From: Streptomyces sp. SAI-127
GTDB lineage: Bacteria > Actinomycetota > Actinomycetes > Streptomycetales > Streptomycetaceae
Direction of reading: 5' to 3'
NCBI RefSeq assembly: GCF_029894425.1
Contig: NZ_JARXYJ010000002.1
Location: 248,001 to 312,000 of the forward strand
DNA length: 64,000 nucleotides
The position numbers were made by a program, and so were the translations under genes. The notes beneath the pieces are model-generated. The model was not told the DNA's origin. It worked only from the letters and a program-made list of their open reading frames with translations, and ran no database searches. Below are positions 36,101 to 39,384 of the stretch, one piece after another. Numbering within the stretch: position 1 is the first letter of the stretch; each line of letters starts with the position of its first letter.

Positions 36101-39100
36101 CTCTGTCGCGTGAGCGCGGCACGACGATGTTCATGACGCTGCTGGCTGCCTTCGACGTCCTCATGGGCCGGTATGCCGAGTCGGACGACGTCGTGGTGAG
36201 CACGCCGGTGGCGAACCGGAACCGGGCCGAGACCGAGCAGCTCATCGGCTTCTTCGTGAACACGCTGGTGATGCGGACCGACCTGTCGGGCGCCCCGTCC
36301 TTCGTGGAACTGCTGACCCGGGTGCGGGAGACGGCCCTCGGTGCCTACGCGCACCAGGACCTGCCGTTCGAGCAGGTGGTGGACGCCGTGGCGGACGTAC
36401 GGGACCGTACTCGTAGTCCTCTTGGGCGGGTGTCGTTCAACTACTCACCGGACGTCCGTGGTTCGGGTGACGTGGATGCCTCGGCCGGTGCGGGGGTGGA
36501 GACCGGCACGGGACTGCTGCCCGCGCAGTTCGACATGGTCGTGGCGCTGGCGGAGGACGACGGAGCGCTGGCCGGCGAGATCCAGTACAGCACCGCGTTG
36601 TTCGACGCGGTGACGGTCGAGCGGATGGCGGGTCACATGGTCACATTGCTGGGAGCCGCGGCTTCGGATGCCGAGCGGCCGTTGGGGGAGCTGTCGGTGC
36701 TGACCGAGGCCGAGGTCGGACAGCTGGTGCATGAATGGAACGACACGGCGGTGCCGTTGCCGTCGGTGGGCGGCGTCCAGGAGCTGATCGGCGCGCGGGC
36801 CGTCGCCGCTCCGGATTCGGTGGCGGTTGTGTTCGGCGACGAGGTGGTGACGTACGGCGCCCTGATGGCGCGGGCGGCCCGATTGGCGCACTACCTGCGC
36901 GGGGCGGGTGTCCGTGCGGAGTCGGTGGTGGGGCTGTGCTTGCCGCGCGGGGTGGACATGGTGGTGGCGCTGTTGGCCGTATGGCAGGCCGGTGGCGTGT
37001 ATCTGCCGCTCGATCCCGAATACCCGGCCGAGCGACTGGAGTTCATGCTCACCGACAGCGGTGCGTCGCTGCTGGTGGGCACCGAGGATCTGGTCGACGA
37101 CCTGCCGGTGGGGCGGCTGCGCACGGTCGTCCTGGACGACCCGGCCGTACGGGCGGCGGTGGCCGGTGAGCCTGGCCGGGAGCCCGAAGTGACCGTGGTC
37201 CCCGACCAGTTGGCGTACGTGATTTACACATCGGGCTCGACCGGGCGTCCGAAGGGCGTCCAGGTCACCCACGGCGGTGCCGTCAGCCTGGCGGTGGCGC
37301 AGCGGGACGTACTGGGCCCGGATGCGGGCGCGCGGGTGCTGCAGTTCGCGCCGTTCGGGTTCGACGCTTCCGTCTGGGATGTGCTGATGGCGCTGACCGG
37401 AGGCGGCAGCCTCGTGCTCGCCGGAGCCCGGGAGCGGGCGGAGCCGGGCCGGCTGGCGGCGCTGCTGGGACGAGCTGGGGTGGAGGTGGCGACCGTCCCG
37501 CCGTCGCTGCTGGACGTGCTGCGGCCTGGGGACCTGGGCGGAGTGGGGACGCTGTTCACGGCCGGGGAACGGCTGGAGGGGCATGTCGCGCGGCGCTGGG
37601 CCGAGGGGCGGCGGCTGGTGAACGCCTACGGCCCGACCGAGACGACCGTGTGCGCGACGGCGGCCGTGTGTGCGGTGGCGGACGAGGATGCCCCGCCGAT
37701 CGGCGGGCCGATCGCCAACACGCGGGTGTACGTGCTGGACGCGTCCCTGCGGCCGGTTCCGGTGGGTGCTTCGGGCGAGCTGTTCATCGCGGGTGCGCAG
37801 GTGGCGCGGGGCTATCTCGGGCGGCCGGTGCTGACGGGCGAGCGTTTCCTGCCCGATCCGTTCACGGAGGACGGCGGGCGCATGTACCGGTCCGGGGACC
37901 GGGCGTGCTGGCGGGCGGACGGTCGGCTGGAGTTCCTGGGCCGCGTCGATGACCAGGTGAAGGTGCGCGGTTTCCGTATCGAGCCGGGGGAGATCGAGAC
38001 CGCACTCGTCGGCCACCCGGCGATCCGCACGGCCGTGGTCACCGCCCATGGAGACGGCCCGGATCGCGCTCTCGCGGCCTACCTCGTGCCGACCGACCAC
38101 AGCGAGGGCGTCCCCGAAGCGGCCGAACTGCGCGAACTGCTGCTGCGCAGCCTCCCGGACTACATGGTGCCCGCCGCTTACATGGAGCTGTCCCGGCTGC
38201 CGCTGACCACCAACGGCAAGGTCGACAAGGCGGCGCTGCCGGTGCCGGAGGCGGACCGCTCCCGCAGCGGCTCGTACGTCGCCCCTTCCGGCGAGGCGGA
38301 GGAACTCCTCGCGGAGGTGTGGGCCGAGGTTCTGGGCCTGGACCAGGTCGGCACCCAGGACAACTTCTTCGAGCTGGGCGGCAACTCCCTGCTGGTCACG
38401 CAGATCGTCGGCCGCATCCGCGGCGCCGGGCACGACATCAGCGTCGGTGACCTCTTCGACCATCCGACCATCGCGTCCGCCGCGCCGCTGATCCAGCTGC
38501 ACACCGAGGACCCCGAAATCCGCTCGGCGGTGACCGTCCGTGCCGGTACCGTCCGGCCCGCCGTGTTCGCCGTCCACACCTTCACCGGTGAGGTCGCCGC
38601 CTTCGCGGAGGTCGCCGGGTACCTGTCCGAGGGGCAGCAGCTCTACGGACTGCAGCAGCGTGGCCTGACCGGCGAGGACGCCCCGCCGTCCTCGGTCGAG
38701 GAAATGGCGACGACGTACATCGGGGAGATGCTGCGGCTGCAGACGGACGGCCCCTACCTGCTCACGGCCCAGTCCGGCAGTTCCTACGTCGCCCTGGAGA
38801 TGGCACGGCAACTGCGGGCGATGGGCAAGGAGGTGGGCGGCGTTCTGCTCATGGCGCCGGCCCGTCAGCCCTTCGCCCGGCGCCTGCCCAACCAGCCCTT
38901 CGACCGCGTGGCCCGCAGGCTCCTGGCCGGCGTCGAGCACGCCCTTGCCGCCGCCCCGGGCACGACACTGCCGCGGAAGGACGAGAAGCGGCTGCTGAAG
39001 AAGTACGGCGCACCGGACGACGAGATCGGACAGGGCGTCCGCGAAGGCGACAAGCACGCCCTGCGGATCATGCGCGCCCTGATCATCAACCGGCACGCCT

Positions 39101-39384
39101 ACGCGTACTACGGCGAGCTGATGCACCGCGGTATGCGGACCTACGACGGCCGTGTCGTGCTCCTGATGCCGCAGGACGATCCCAAGAAGGCGTACCAGTG
39201 GACCCTGGAGCAGTGGCGGCTCCCGCTGTCCAGCGAGCCGGAGGTCGTGGACGTGCCCGGCAAGCACTCGGACATCTTCCACGAGGGCGGCGCCCGGGCC
39301 GTCGGCGCCTACCTGAGTGCCGAGATCGACCGCTGGCAGCGCCGCGCGGGAACCACCCGGCGCGGGGGAGGGGCGACCGCATGA
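14980..39384 (+). CDS. Giant nonribosomal peptide synthetase, seven modules with terminal thioesterase
   Basis: An 8134-residue protein, close to 0.9 MDa. Order with approximate residues: TubC-like docking 1-57; C6 78, A6 539, T6 Ser1082; C7 1139, A7 1591, T7 Ser2114, E7 (His pair 2292-2293); C8(DCL) 2634, A8 3090, T8 Ser3612; C9 3668, A9 4130, T9 Ser4673; C10 4730, A10 5178, T10 Ser5698; C11 5755, A11 6210, T11 Ser6750; C12 6806, A12 7259, T12 Ser7803; TE 7856-8134. It receives the chain from the two-module protein through the docking domain and releases the product with its TE. One codon, Leu4769, is TTA. The start at 14980 is the ATGA overlap; the Shine-Dalgarno site is weak, so translation is probably coupled. 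Modules 6, 7 and 11 share near-identical DNA with modules 14, 15 and 18 of the downstream synthetase. Confidence 0.98.
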   Translation: MSNSPAELLAELESKGVRFGLTDGRLRVFAPKGVLTEEFRSRLRECRDEIRNLVAERRSARDAGQPPAITAADRPQRLPLSFAQQRLWFLDQLDPGSVEYNVPMPVRLGGPLDVAALGAALDAVVARHEVLRTRLVADPDGVPHQVVDLPAPGALPLADVSAASDRGAAAWALMSADAALPFSLADGPLIRALLIRLAPDEHVLALSMHHVVFDEWSKQVFRRELSELYEAFRAGRPDPLPPLEVQYADFALWQRQWLEGEVLEGQLSYWRDKLADAPVLELPIDRTRPAVWSPAGAAIRFTVPERTADALRALSRRRGTTMFMTLLAAFDVLLGRYAGTDDVVVGTPVANRNRAETEQLIGFFINTLVMRTDLSGDPSFDELLGRVRDTALDAYAHQDLPFEQLVDALVTDRDRSRSPLFQVLFNYFTETGTDAGRRGRPDGSEAANGLSVSTVEEDVVAKFDLRLMLTDHGRELTGIIEYGTALFEASTVQRMARHLVAVLDAVATDPEQHVGDLRLLSADEEDLLLHAWNDSVRPLPEVGGVHELIAARAAESPQATAVVCGEDSLTYGQLMARANQLAHYLHGTGVGPETLVGLCLPRGVDMVVAVLAVWQAGGAYLPLDPEYPAERLAYMLADSRATVLVGTEDIIDDLPVGRLRTVALDDPAVRAGLAAMPVESPGVTVCGDQLAYVIYTSGSTGRPKGVLVGHGGVVNLAVGQGRVFGVGVGDGVLQFAPFGFDAAVSELAVTLAAGGVLVVASARERVEPGLLAGVVRERGVQVATVPPSLLSVLEPAALVGLRTLVVAGERLGGGLAGVWGERFRLVNAYGPTEATVCASMAVVGGGVGGVPPIGWPLDNVRLYVLDERLCPVPVGVVGELFIGGVGVARGYGRRGALTGERFVADPFAGAGGRMYRSGDRVRRLADGGLEFVGRADQQVKVRGFRIELGEIESVLGACPGVRAVVVSVFGEDAERRLVAYVVAEDPAEGIPPVADLRAYATEHLPDHMIPSVFAELAELPLTTNGKIDRAALPAPDTARRHSTGHVPLSNLAEELLAGIWTQVLGVDRVGATDDFFELGGHSLLATQVVSRVREVFGTEIPLAALFDHPTVRALAALVETAAAHTPAPPIGVVGRDEQLPLSFAQQRLWFLDQMEPGSAEYNVPAPVPWSGSLDVEALGSALSALVARHEVLRTRLVTGSDGVPHQLIDPSLPFPLSVVDVSGNAEPQRAAQQLMIADAITPFDLAGDPLIRATLIRLGTDEHVLALAMHHIVSDEWSGQILRRELTALYEAFRVGGPDPLPPLPVQYADFAVWQRQWLDGDVLDRQLSYWREKLADAPVLDLPTDHARPAVRSSAGAVRRFTVPARTAQALRGLSRDNGSSMFMTLLAAFDILLGRYTGSEDIVVGTPVANRNRAETENLIGFFVNTLVMRTDLSGDPTFTELLTRVRETALGAYAHQDLPFEHLVDELVTERDRSRTPLFQVLFSYAAENTDSAAATSPAGDITTTTALPVKFDLAVTLGDAGEALTGTIEFSTALFDAGTVERLSGHLVRLLEAVAEDAGRRVGDLSVLSGDEREQLVRKWNGAPAALPSAGGIHELIAARATEAPDAVAVVSGGRTLTYGGLVARASRLAHVLRGRGVGAESVVGLCLPRGVDMVVAVLGVWLAGGTYLPLDPEYPVERLEFMIADSGAQVVLREGDLVLSEDLPSAAPDNAVTPGQLAYVIYTSGSTGRPKGVQVSHGSVVGMVTALGPELGVDPGVRVLQFASFSFDAAVLDIAVTLAHGGTLVVASAGERAEPEVLTSMICAEGVGAASVVPSLLGVLDPRQVSGVETLLLGAERLTEQVARAWAPGRRLVNTYGPTEATVMVTAGAVDGSEGVPPIGSPVANARLYVLDDRLEPVPVGVVGEVFIAGPQVARGYAGRPGLTGERFLPDLFAADGSRMYRSGDRARWLPDGRLDFVGRADQQVKVRGFRIEPGEIEAVLVDHPRVRSAVVVPFGDEDDRRLVAYLVPEVVAEGIPSVAEIRMYAGGHLPAFMIPSVFTELAALPLTPNGKLDRTALPAPDGERAASAGAYVAPRTDTERVLAEVWAQVLGLERVGVEDNFFDVGGDSIISIRVVARARELGVHVTVAQLFDHQTVAGLASVATSESAVDAEQGVVAGEFPLTPVQHAFFARELSEPWHFNQSMVLDVSEEIDASLLRMALHSLGEQHDALRSRFVREEGRWVGRVVAAEPADLLTVIDAVGAGTEVLEARATEVQASLDLGDGPLWRAALFERGEQGDLLLLVVHHLVVDAVSWPVLLEDLTSAYEQAAGGNTLVLAAKTTSFMRWAERLAELAATPELAEEAAYWRETEAAAVAVPRDLGGPNAVGMARRVNVALGEEWTERLLREVPQAFRTQINDVLLSALGAVLTEWSGEPSVVVDVEGHGREDVGADVDVSRTVGWFTSVHPVVLSGLSDGGLGDLLRGTKEYLRAVPRKGLGYGLLRYLTDGTPAPDPGAEVSFNYLGQSGGRTTADPDGIPNGAEQSRPFRQLPGVLGDLESPHNERPYLLDVNCLITDGRLDMVWTYGGEVHEEETVRRLAQRYVEILTDLIGYCCRPEVGGHTPSDFPLAHLHQAALDHIEAQLPTSVEDIYPLTALQQGMLFHTRLSDEAGMYWVQNGLLFEGELDLDALRRAWEVVFSRHEVLRSTVVWEGIPDPLAVVSRSVPLPLRVLDFSSLGEEERRRAHDEFLAEDWARGADFTQPTLVRLTLVRLADDRHQLVWSFHHLLLDGWSVPIILSEMLEAYHAFREGTEPRPAARAPFRDFAAWVADQDLDEARAYWRGRLAGFTEVTSLEVRNVGGEPGQEEIHLELPPSVAVAGLAEFARRHRLTVNTVVQGAWALVLSLYAGSDDVVFGVTSSGRGGQIDGMDDMVGLLINTTPVRIHVDRERSVTDWLTGLQDEQVRARQYEHTPLLTISESSELPPGQALFDTLFVFENYPVQALEEGQEDSARSGLRTGFNHVREQGSYALSVAASYARELALRLTYDRARFDADTVQRLAGHLVTVLEAVAEDAGRRVGELPVLSVDERERVMRGSSGAQAALPSVGGVHELIAARATEAPDAVAVVSGGRVLTYGGLVARASRLAHVLRGRGVGAESVVGLCLPRGVDMVVAVLGVWLAGGTYLPLDPEYPVERLEFMVADSGAQVVLREGDLAFSEDLPSTAPDNAVTPGQLAYVIYTSGSTGRPKGVQVSHGSVVGMVTALGPELGVDPGVRVLQFASFSFDAAVLDIAVTLAHGGTLVVASAGERAEPEVLTSMICAEGVGAASVVPSLLGVLDPRQVPGIETLLLGAERLTEQVARAWAPGRRLVNTYGPTEATVMVTAGAVDGSEGVPPIGLPVANARLYVLDTSLHPVPVGVVGEVFIAGPQVARGYAGRPGLTGERFLPDLFAADGSRMYRSGDRARWLPDGRLDFVGRADQQVKVRGFRIEPGEIESVLTTHPRIRTAVVVPFGDEDDRRLAAYLVPEDAAEGIPTVTDLRTYAGAHLPAFMIPSVFTELAALPLTPNGKLDRTALPAPDSAGIGAEEFVPPVGPTEELLADLWTRILGVDRVGATDGFFELGGHSLLATRVMSGIREVFGVELPLAALFDKPTVRALAAEVEGSAHGAVPPVTVVDRDRPLPLSFAQQRLWFLHQLDPGSTEYNVVLPVRLDGVPDVAALGAALDAVVARHEVLRTRLLADADGVAWQVVEEPVHHPLPVVDVSGSDDPLGQAERLVTQDMTEPFDLAAGPLLRATLIRLGIGENMLVLAMHHVVSDEWSARILHQEIEALYEAFRAGEPDPLPPLPVQYADFAVWQRQWLSGDVLDRQLSYWRSQLTGVPELELPIDRPRPPIRSSVGATTRFTVPAETAEALRALSRESGATMFMTLLAAFDVLLARYCDADDIAVGTAVANRNRSETEGLIGFFVNTLVLRTDLSGDPTFAELLDRIRQTALDAYEHQDLPFEQLVDELVTDRDRSRTALFQVYFNYLRDGAGSTDQAPEADGPEEASGPGASMSRDLALSDLALSFRDTGEGALTGEFEYSTALFDAATVERLADRLVAILHGVLDPARAIDELDLLTEAEHATLRSLATGPEPDAEGGPVHRLFEEWARRTPDAVAVVADGRHLTYGHLNARANQLARRLTALGVGPENIVGVCIERSTETVVALLGVLKAGAAYLPLDADHPTRRIAHMVASSSASLLITRSATAERLTQVSVPRLALDTDGPTIATCSTDNPDIEVSPHQLAYVIFTSGSTGQPKGVLVPHHAWSRELREMGRQYGVSPADVTLQIASFMFDAAQEQLFATLAHGGRLVLRGEQQWPAERILRELRAQAATSVDITPALWEMLIPHLAAPGALGPDLRLLIMGGEALSPQTLAQWFTYTQIPVHNAYGPTEATITCVAGLLSHAVANVPIGRPIAGVRAHVLDAWLRPVPIGVAGELFIGGTGVARGYLGHAALTAERFLADPFAADGTRMYRTGDRVRRLPSGELEFLRRADSQVKIRGVRIEPGEIEAALTAHAGVRSAVVTTHGEGTGRRLVAHVVPADPAEGIPSTPELRDHLRHTLPEFMIPALFTELAELPLTRNGKTDRSALPQPGPDAWETHEHVALSGATEELLAGIWTQVLGTDRIGADDDFFAIGGHSLLATQVISRVREVFGAEVPLSALFDHPTVRGLAVAIEASATAPTAPPVTPADRAEPLPLSYAQQRLWFLDQLDPGSIAHVLPSPLPLPGDLDVQALGAALGGLTARHEVLRTRLVPDGDGVAHQIVDPPAAFPLPVVDVSEATDPAAVAHALITADSHTPFDLTGGPLVRAALIRLAPDEHVLALTLHHVVTDEWSERILRRELTALYEAFRAGCPDPLPPLEVQYADFAVWQRHWLNGEVLEGQLSYWRDQLAELTPPDLPSDRPRPAVRTTQGAVLPFTVPVEVARTLRSLSHESGTTMFMTLLAAVSVLLGRYTGSADVAMGTPVANRNRAETEDLIGFFVNTLVMRADLSGDPTFTELLGRVRETALGAYAHQDLPFEHLVDDLVVDRDRSRTPLFQVLFSYDNDSAVPDADDTPRDSSRAVQFDLSLRLGDSVRGGLTGQIEYSTALFDAGSMERLARHLITVLEAVAEDAGRRVGGLPVLSVDECEQLVRGWNGTPVPLPSVGGVHELIAARAAEVPDAVAVVSGTRVLTYGGLVARASRLAHDLRGRGVGAESVVGLCLPRGVDMVVAVLGVWLAGGTYLPLDPEYPVERLEFMVADSGAQVVLREGDLVLSEDLPSAAPEVGISSEQLAYVIYTSGSTGRPKGVQVSHGSVVGMVTALGPELGVDPGVRVLQFASFSFDAAVLDIAVTLAHGGTLVVASAEERAEPDALTSMICAEGVGAASVVPSLLGVLDPQQVPGIETLLLGAERLTEHVARAWAPGRRLVNTYGPTEATVMVTAGAVDGVGLPPIGAPVANARLYVLDASLHPVPVGVAGEVFIAGPQVARGYAGRPDLTAERFLAEPFAADGSRMYRSGDRARWLPDGRLDFVGRADQQVKVRGFRIEPGEIEAVLTTHPRIRTAVVVPFGDEDDRRLAAYLVPEDVAEGVPPVSDLRTYAGAHLPAFMIPSVFTELAALPLTPNGKLDRSALPEPDEFRQLDTYVAPSGATEELVSDIWAQLLGLDQVGATDNFFELGGHSLLATQVMSRVREVFGVNLPLATMFDSPTVAGLATALDAAVPGAREPQWSVVNRDQPLPLSFAQQRLWFLDQLEPGSTEYNLPLYLPWDGDLDVDALTAALSAVVARHEVLRTRLVAGVDGVAYQLVDPPSAFPLPLVDVSESVDPVREAEKLALQDAWAPFDLAEGPLIRGVLIRLDERQHLLALLTHHVVSDEWSSRILRRELSALYEAFRTGEPNPLPALPLQYADFAAWQRQWLEGEVFDDQLSYWRTQLADVPTLELPTDRPRPPVPSSEGSMAPFTVSADTAEVLRALSRANGTTMFMTLLAALNVLLGRCAGSQDVVVGTPVANRNRAETEGLIGFFVNTLVMRTDLSGDPTFTELLARVRQMALGAYAHQDLPFEQLVDELVVERDRSRTPLFQVFFSYGSDAGASARGATEAADDLDSPAPQIAVAFDLWVMLEESDDGSLKAGIQYSTALFDAVTVERLAGHLVTVLEAVAEDAGRRVGELPVLSSVERDQLVRVWNDTSVPLPSVGGVHELIAARAVVTADAVAVVSGDVVVSYGGLMARANRLAHYLRGVGVGPESVVGLCVERGLDMVVAVLAVWQAGGAYLPLDPEFPAERLEFMLADSGCSVLVGHRSVAGQLSAQTAVWLEDAAVEAAVAVQPSTAPRVAVAADGLAYVLYTSGSTGRPKGVLVGQRSLVGFLSAMGERPGLDAGDVLLAVTTLGFDIAGLELWLPLVSGARVVVAPRETVADPGLLAGELVRVGASVVQATPSLWQILLADGWPGVAGLRVLAGGEALPTALAGALLGSGAEVWNMYGPTETTIWSTCERVSETPLSIGAPIANTRVYVLDGRLQPVPVGVAGELFIGGVGVTRGYLGRPALTGERFIADPFADDGSRLYRTGDRVRWLAEGRLEFLGRADDQLKVRGFRIEPGEIEAVLTSHSAIHTAVVTARGTGSDRRLVAYMVPADPSAGVPPVSELREHARRVLPEYMVPSLFVELAAMPLTPNGKIDRSALPEPHTPRADASSTPPATATEELLAGIWAQVLDIDRIGVRDSFFELGGHSLLATQVISRVREVFATEIPLAALFDHPTIQSLAALIDTVARTTSGPITPADRTQPLPLSFAQQRLWFLDQLEPGSVEYNMSTRLHLPGELDLRALGAALDAIIARHEVLRTRLVADADGVPHQIIDPPAPLPLPVLDVSGCEDPRSAVGEAVAEDALTPFDLARGPLVRATLVRLADDEHVLALVFHHVVFDEWSDRAFQHELSVVYEAFRADRPNPLPPLAIQYADVAAWQRQWLSGAALESQLAYWRQTLAGARDLELPTDRPREADRSTEAAVARFRVPARTAEALRALSRERGTTMFMTLLAAFDVLMGRYAESDDVVVSTPVANRNRAETEQLIGFFVNTLVMRTDLSGAPSFVELLTRVRETALGAYAHQDLPFEQVVDAVADVRDRTRSPLGRVSFNYSPDVRGSGDVDASAGAGVETGTGLLPAQFDMVVALAEDDGALAGEIQYSTALFDAVTVERMAGHMVTLLGAAASDAERPLGELSVLTEAEVGQLVHEWNDTAVPLPSVGGVQELIGARAVAAPDSVAVVFGDEVVTYGALMARAARLAHYLRGAGVRAESVVGLCLPRGVDMVVALLAVWQAGGVYLPLDPEYPAERLEFMLTDSGASLLVGTEDLVDDLPVGRLRTVVLDDPAVRAAVAGEPGREPEVTVVPDQLAYVIYTSGSTGRPKGVQVTHGGAVSLAVAQRDVLGPDAGARVLQFAPFGFDASVWDVLMALTGGGSLVLAGARERAEPGRLAALLGRAGVEVATVPPSLLDVLRPGDLGGVGTLFTAGERLEGHVARRWAEGRRLVNAYGPTETTVCATAAVCAVADEDAPPIGGPIANTRVYVLDASLRPVPVGASGELFIAGAQVARGYLGRPVLTGERFLPDPFTEDGGRMYRSGDRACWRADGRLEFLGRVDDQVKVRGFRIEPGEIETALVGHPAIRTAVVTAHGDGPDRALAAYLVPTDHSEGVPEAAELRELLLRSLPDYMVPAAYMELSRLPLTTNGKVDKAALPVPEADRSRSGSYVAPSGEAEELLAEVWAEVLGLDQVGTQDNFFELGGNSLLVTQIVGRIRGAGHDISVGDLFDHPTIASAAPLIQLHTEDPEIRSAVTVRAGTVRPAVFAVHTFTGEVAAFAEVAGYLSEGQQLYGLQQRGLTGEDAPPSSVEEMATTYIGEMLRLQTDGPYLLTAQSGSSYVALEMARQLRAMGKEVGGVLLMAPARQPFARRLPNQPFDRVARRLLAGVEHALAAAPGTTLPRKDEKRLLKKYGAPDDEIGQGVREGDKHALRIMRALIINRHAYAYYGELMHRGMRTYDGRVVLLMPQDDPKKAYQWTLEQWRLPLSSEPEVVDVPGKHSDIFHEGGARAVGAYLSAEIDRWQRRAGTTRRGGGATA
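15211..18390 (+). other. Module 6: C(LCL)-A-T, Tyr-type
   Basis: The C domain has [10 protein letters not shown] (15601 on). A6 starts at 16594; [27 protein letters not shown] and [13 protein letters not shown] give D-A-S-T-V-A-A-V-C-K, the code known for Tyr and beta-hydroxy-Tyr. A10 Lys lies in NGKIDR (18049 on). The carrier has LGGHSLL, Ser 18223-18225, so an L residue is expected. Confidence 0.93.
17029..18003 (+). repeat. Tyr-type A-core duplication, copy 1 (module 6; partner 45411-46385)
   Basis: A 975-bp block matches module 14 with about three mismatches seen. Two change the protein: GVQVATV against GVRVATV, and SVLEPAA against SVWEPAA. It begins just before the A3 motif and ends just before A10. 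Confidence 0.93.
18394..22860 (+). other. Module 7: C(LCL)-A-T-E, code DALSLGTVMK, D-configured
   Basis: The C domain has MHHIVSDEWS. A7 starts at 19750 and has the DALSLGTVMK code. The carrier has VGGDSI (Ser 21319-21321). The E domain (about 21460-22820) has [10 protein letters not shown] (His pair 21853-21858), [17 protein letters not shown] and FNYLGQ. The following linker [13 protein letters not shown] leads straight into the DCL domain of module 8. Confidence 0.93.
19967..21409 (+). repeat. A-to-carrier duplication, copy 1 (module 7; partner 49741-51183)
   Basis: A 1443-bp block lines up with module 15 at one constant spacing of 29,774 bp. The first 446 bp (19967-20412) look identical; the rest has scattered mismatches. 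It covers the A core, A10 and the GGDS carrier and breaks off after QTVA in the carrier's last helix. Confidence 0.92.
23584..23828 (+). repeat. DCL C-domain repeat, copy 1 (module 8; partner 61056-61300)
   Basis: A 245-bp block encoding [20 protein letters not shown] to LTGLQDEQV. Only about three mismatches were seen against module 18, 37.5 kb away. Confidence 0.88.
24240..25670 (+). repeat. DALSLGTVMK A-domain family member (module 8)
   Basis: Highly similar to modules 5, 7, 10 and 15. It is a mosaic: some patches are closest to module 5 and others to module 7. It differs from module 7 in the loop LDTSLHPVPVG, which it shares in part with module 10 (LDASLHPVPVG). Confidence 0.83.
25981..29150 (+). 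other. Module 9: C(LCL)-A-T with a divergent A domain, probably basic residue
   Basis: The C domain has MHHVVSDEWS. A9 (27367-28850) is unlike every other A domain here: it opens [19 protein letters not shown], has FMFDAAQEQL, VDITPALW, LIMGGEAL and [12 protein letters not shown], and A8 motif VKIRGVRIEPG. The code is D-A-E-D-I-G-A-I-T-K; acidic Glu239 and Asp278 suggest a cationic side chain such as Arg or Lys, but this is tentative. The carrier has AIGGHSLL, Ser 28996-28998. Confidence 0.9.
29284..29286 (+). promoter_or_regulatory. In-frame TTA leucine codon (possible bldA control point)
   Basis: The codon lies in DVQALGAAL of the module 10 C domain (residue 4769). It is the only in-frame TTA I found in the NRPS genes of this window. 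In Streptomyces, TTA is read by the bldA tRNA, which is made late in growth, so a single TTA can tie product formation to development. Confidence 0.6.
30505..31930 (+). repeat. DALSLGTVMK A-domain family member (module 10)
   Basis: Highly similar to modules 5, 7, 8 and 15, with its own loop before the A3 motif (APEVGISSEQLAY instead of [13 protein letters not shown]). Its later half resembles module 8 ([20 protein letters not shown]). Confidence 0.83.
32242..35370 (+). other. Module 11: C(LCL)-A-T, Gly-type
   Basis: The C domain has THHVVSDEWS. A11 starts at 33607; [29 protein letters not shown] and [12 protein letters not shown] give D-I-L-Q-A-G-M-I-W-K, eight of ten positions equal to the Gly code DILQLGLIWK. 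A10 NGKIDR (35056 on). The carrier has LGGHSLL, Ser 35227-35229. Confidence 0.92.
33457..34640 (+). repeat. Gly-type A-domain duplication, copy 1 (module 11; partner 61569-62752)
   Basis: It begins in the end of the C domain and runs through most of the A domain at a constant spacing of 28,112 bp. Blocks 33457-33938 and 34054-34429 have few mismatches; the loop between them (33939-34053) is different. Confidence 0.88.
35392..38520 (+). other. Module 12: C(LCL)-A-T, Phe-type, last module before the TE
   Basis: The C domain has [11 protein letters not shown]12 starts near 36754; [27 protein letters not shown] and [13 protein letters not shown] give D-A-W-T-F-A-A-V-C-K, a Phe-type code. A10 NGKVDKAALP (38212 on). 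The carrier has LGGNSLL (Ser 38386-38388), the only Asn in that place in this window, directly before the TE. Confidence 0.93.
38545..39384 (+). other. Terminal thioesterase domain with an atypical nucleophile elbow
   Basis: Residues 7856-8134 follow the type I TE pattern: VFAVHTFTGEVAAFAEVAGY, GQQLYGLQQRGL, GPYLLTAQSGSSYVALEMAR and a C-terminal PGKHSDIF with His8096. The nucleophile is Ser7932, but the usual GxSxG is AQSGS. The position that normally carries the catalytic Asp (LLVD-like strand end) reads LLMAPAR, with Ala7959. Asp8066 or Asp8067 in LLMPQDDP, at the later strand position used by other alpha/beta hydrolases, could replace it. The domain should release the finished peptide by hydrolysis or cyclization; which of these cannot be told from the sequence. 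Confidence 0.85.

Noticed and set aside
39198..39380. An earlier ATG (39198) for the methyltransferase
   Set aside because: The extra 61 residues overlap the TE coding sequence and look random; the ATG at 39381 has a good ribosome site and the ATGA overlap seen at the other gene borders.
38545..39384. Terminal reductase or terminal C domain as the release domain
   Set aside because: There is no NAD(P)-binding GxxGxxG start and no HHxxxDG; the region follows the TE pattern with Ser and His in the right order.
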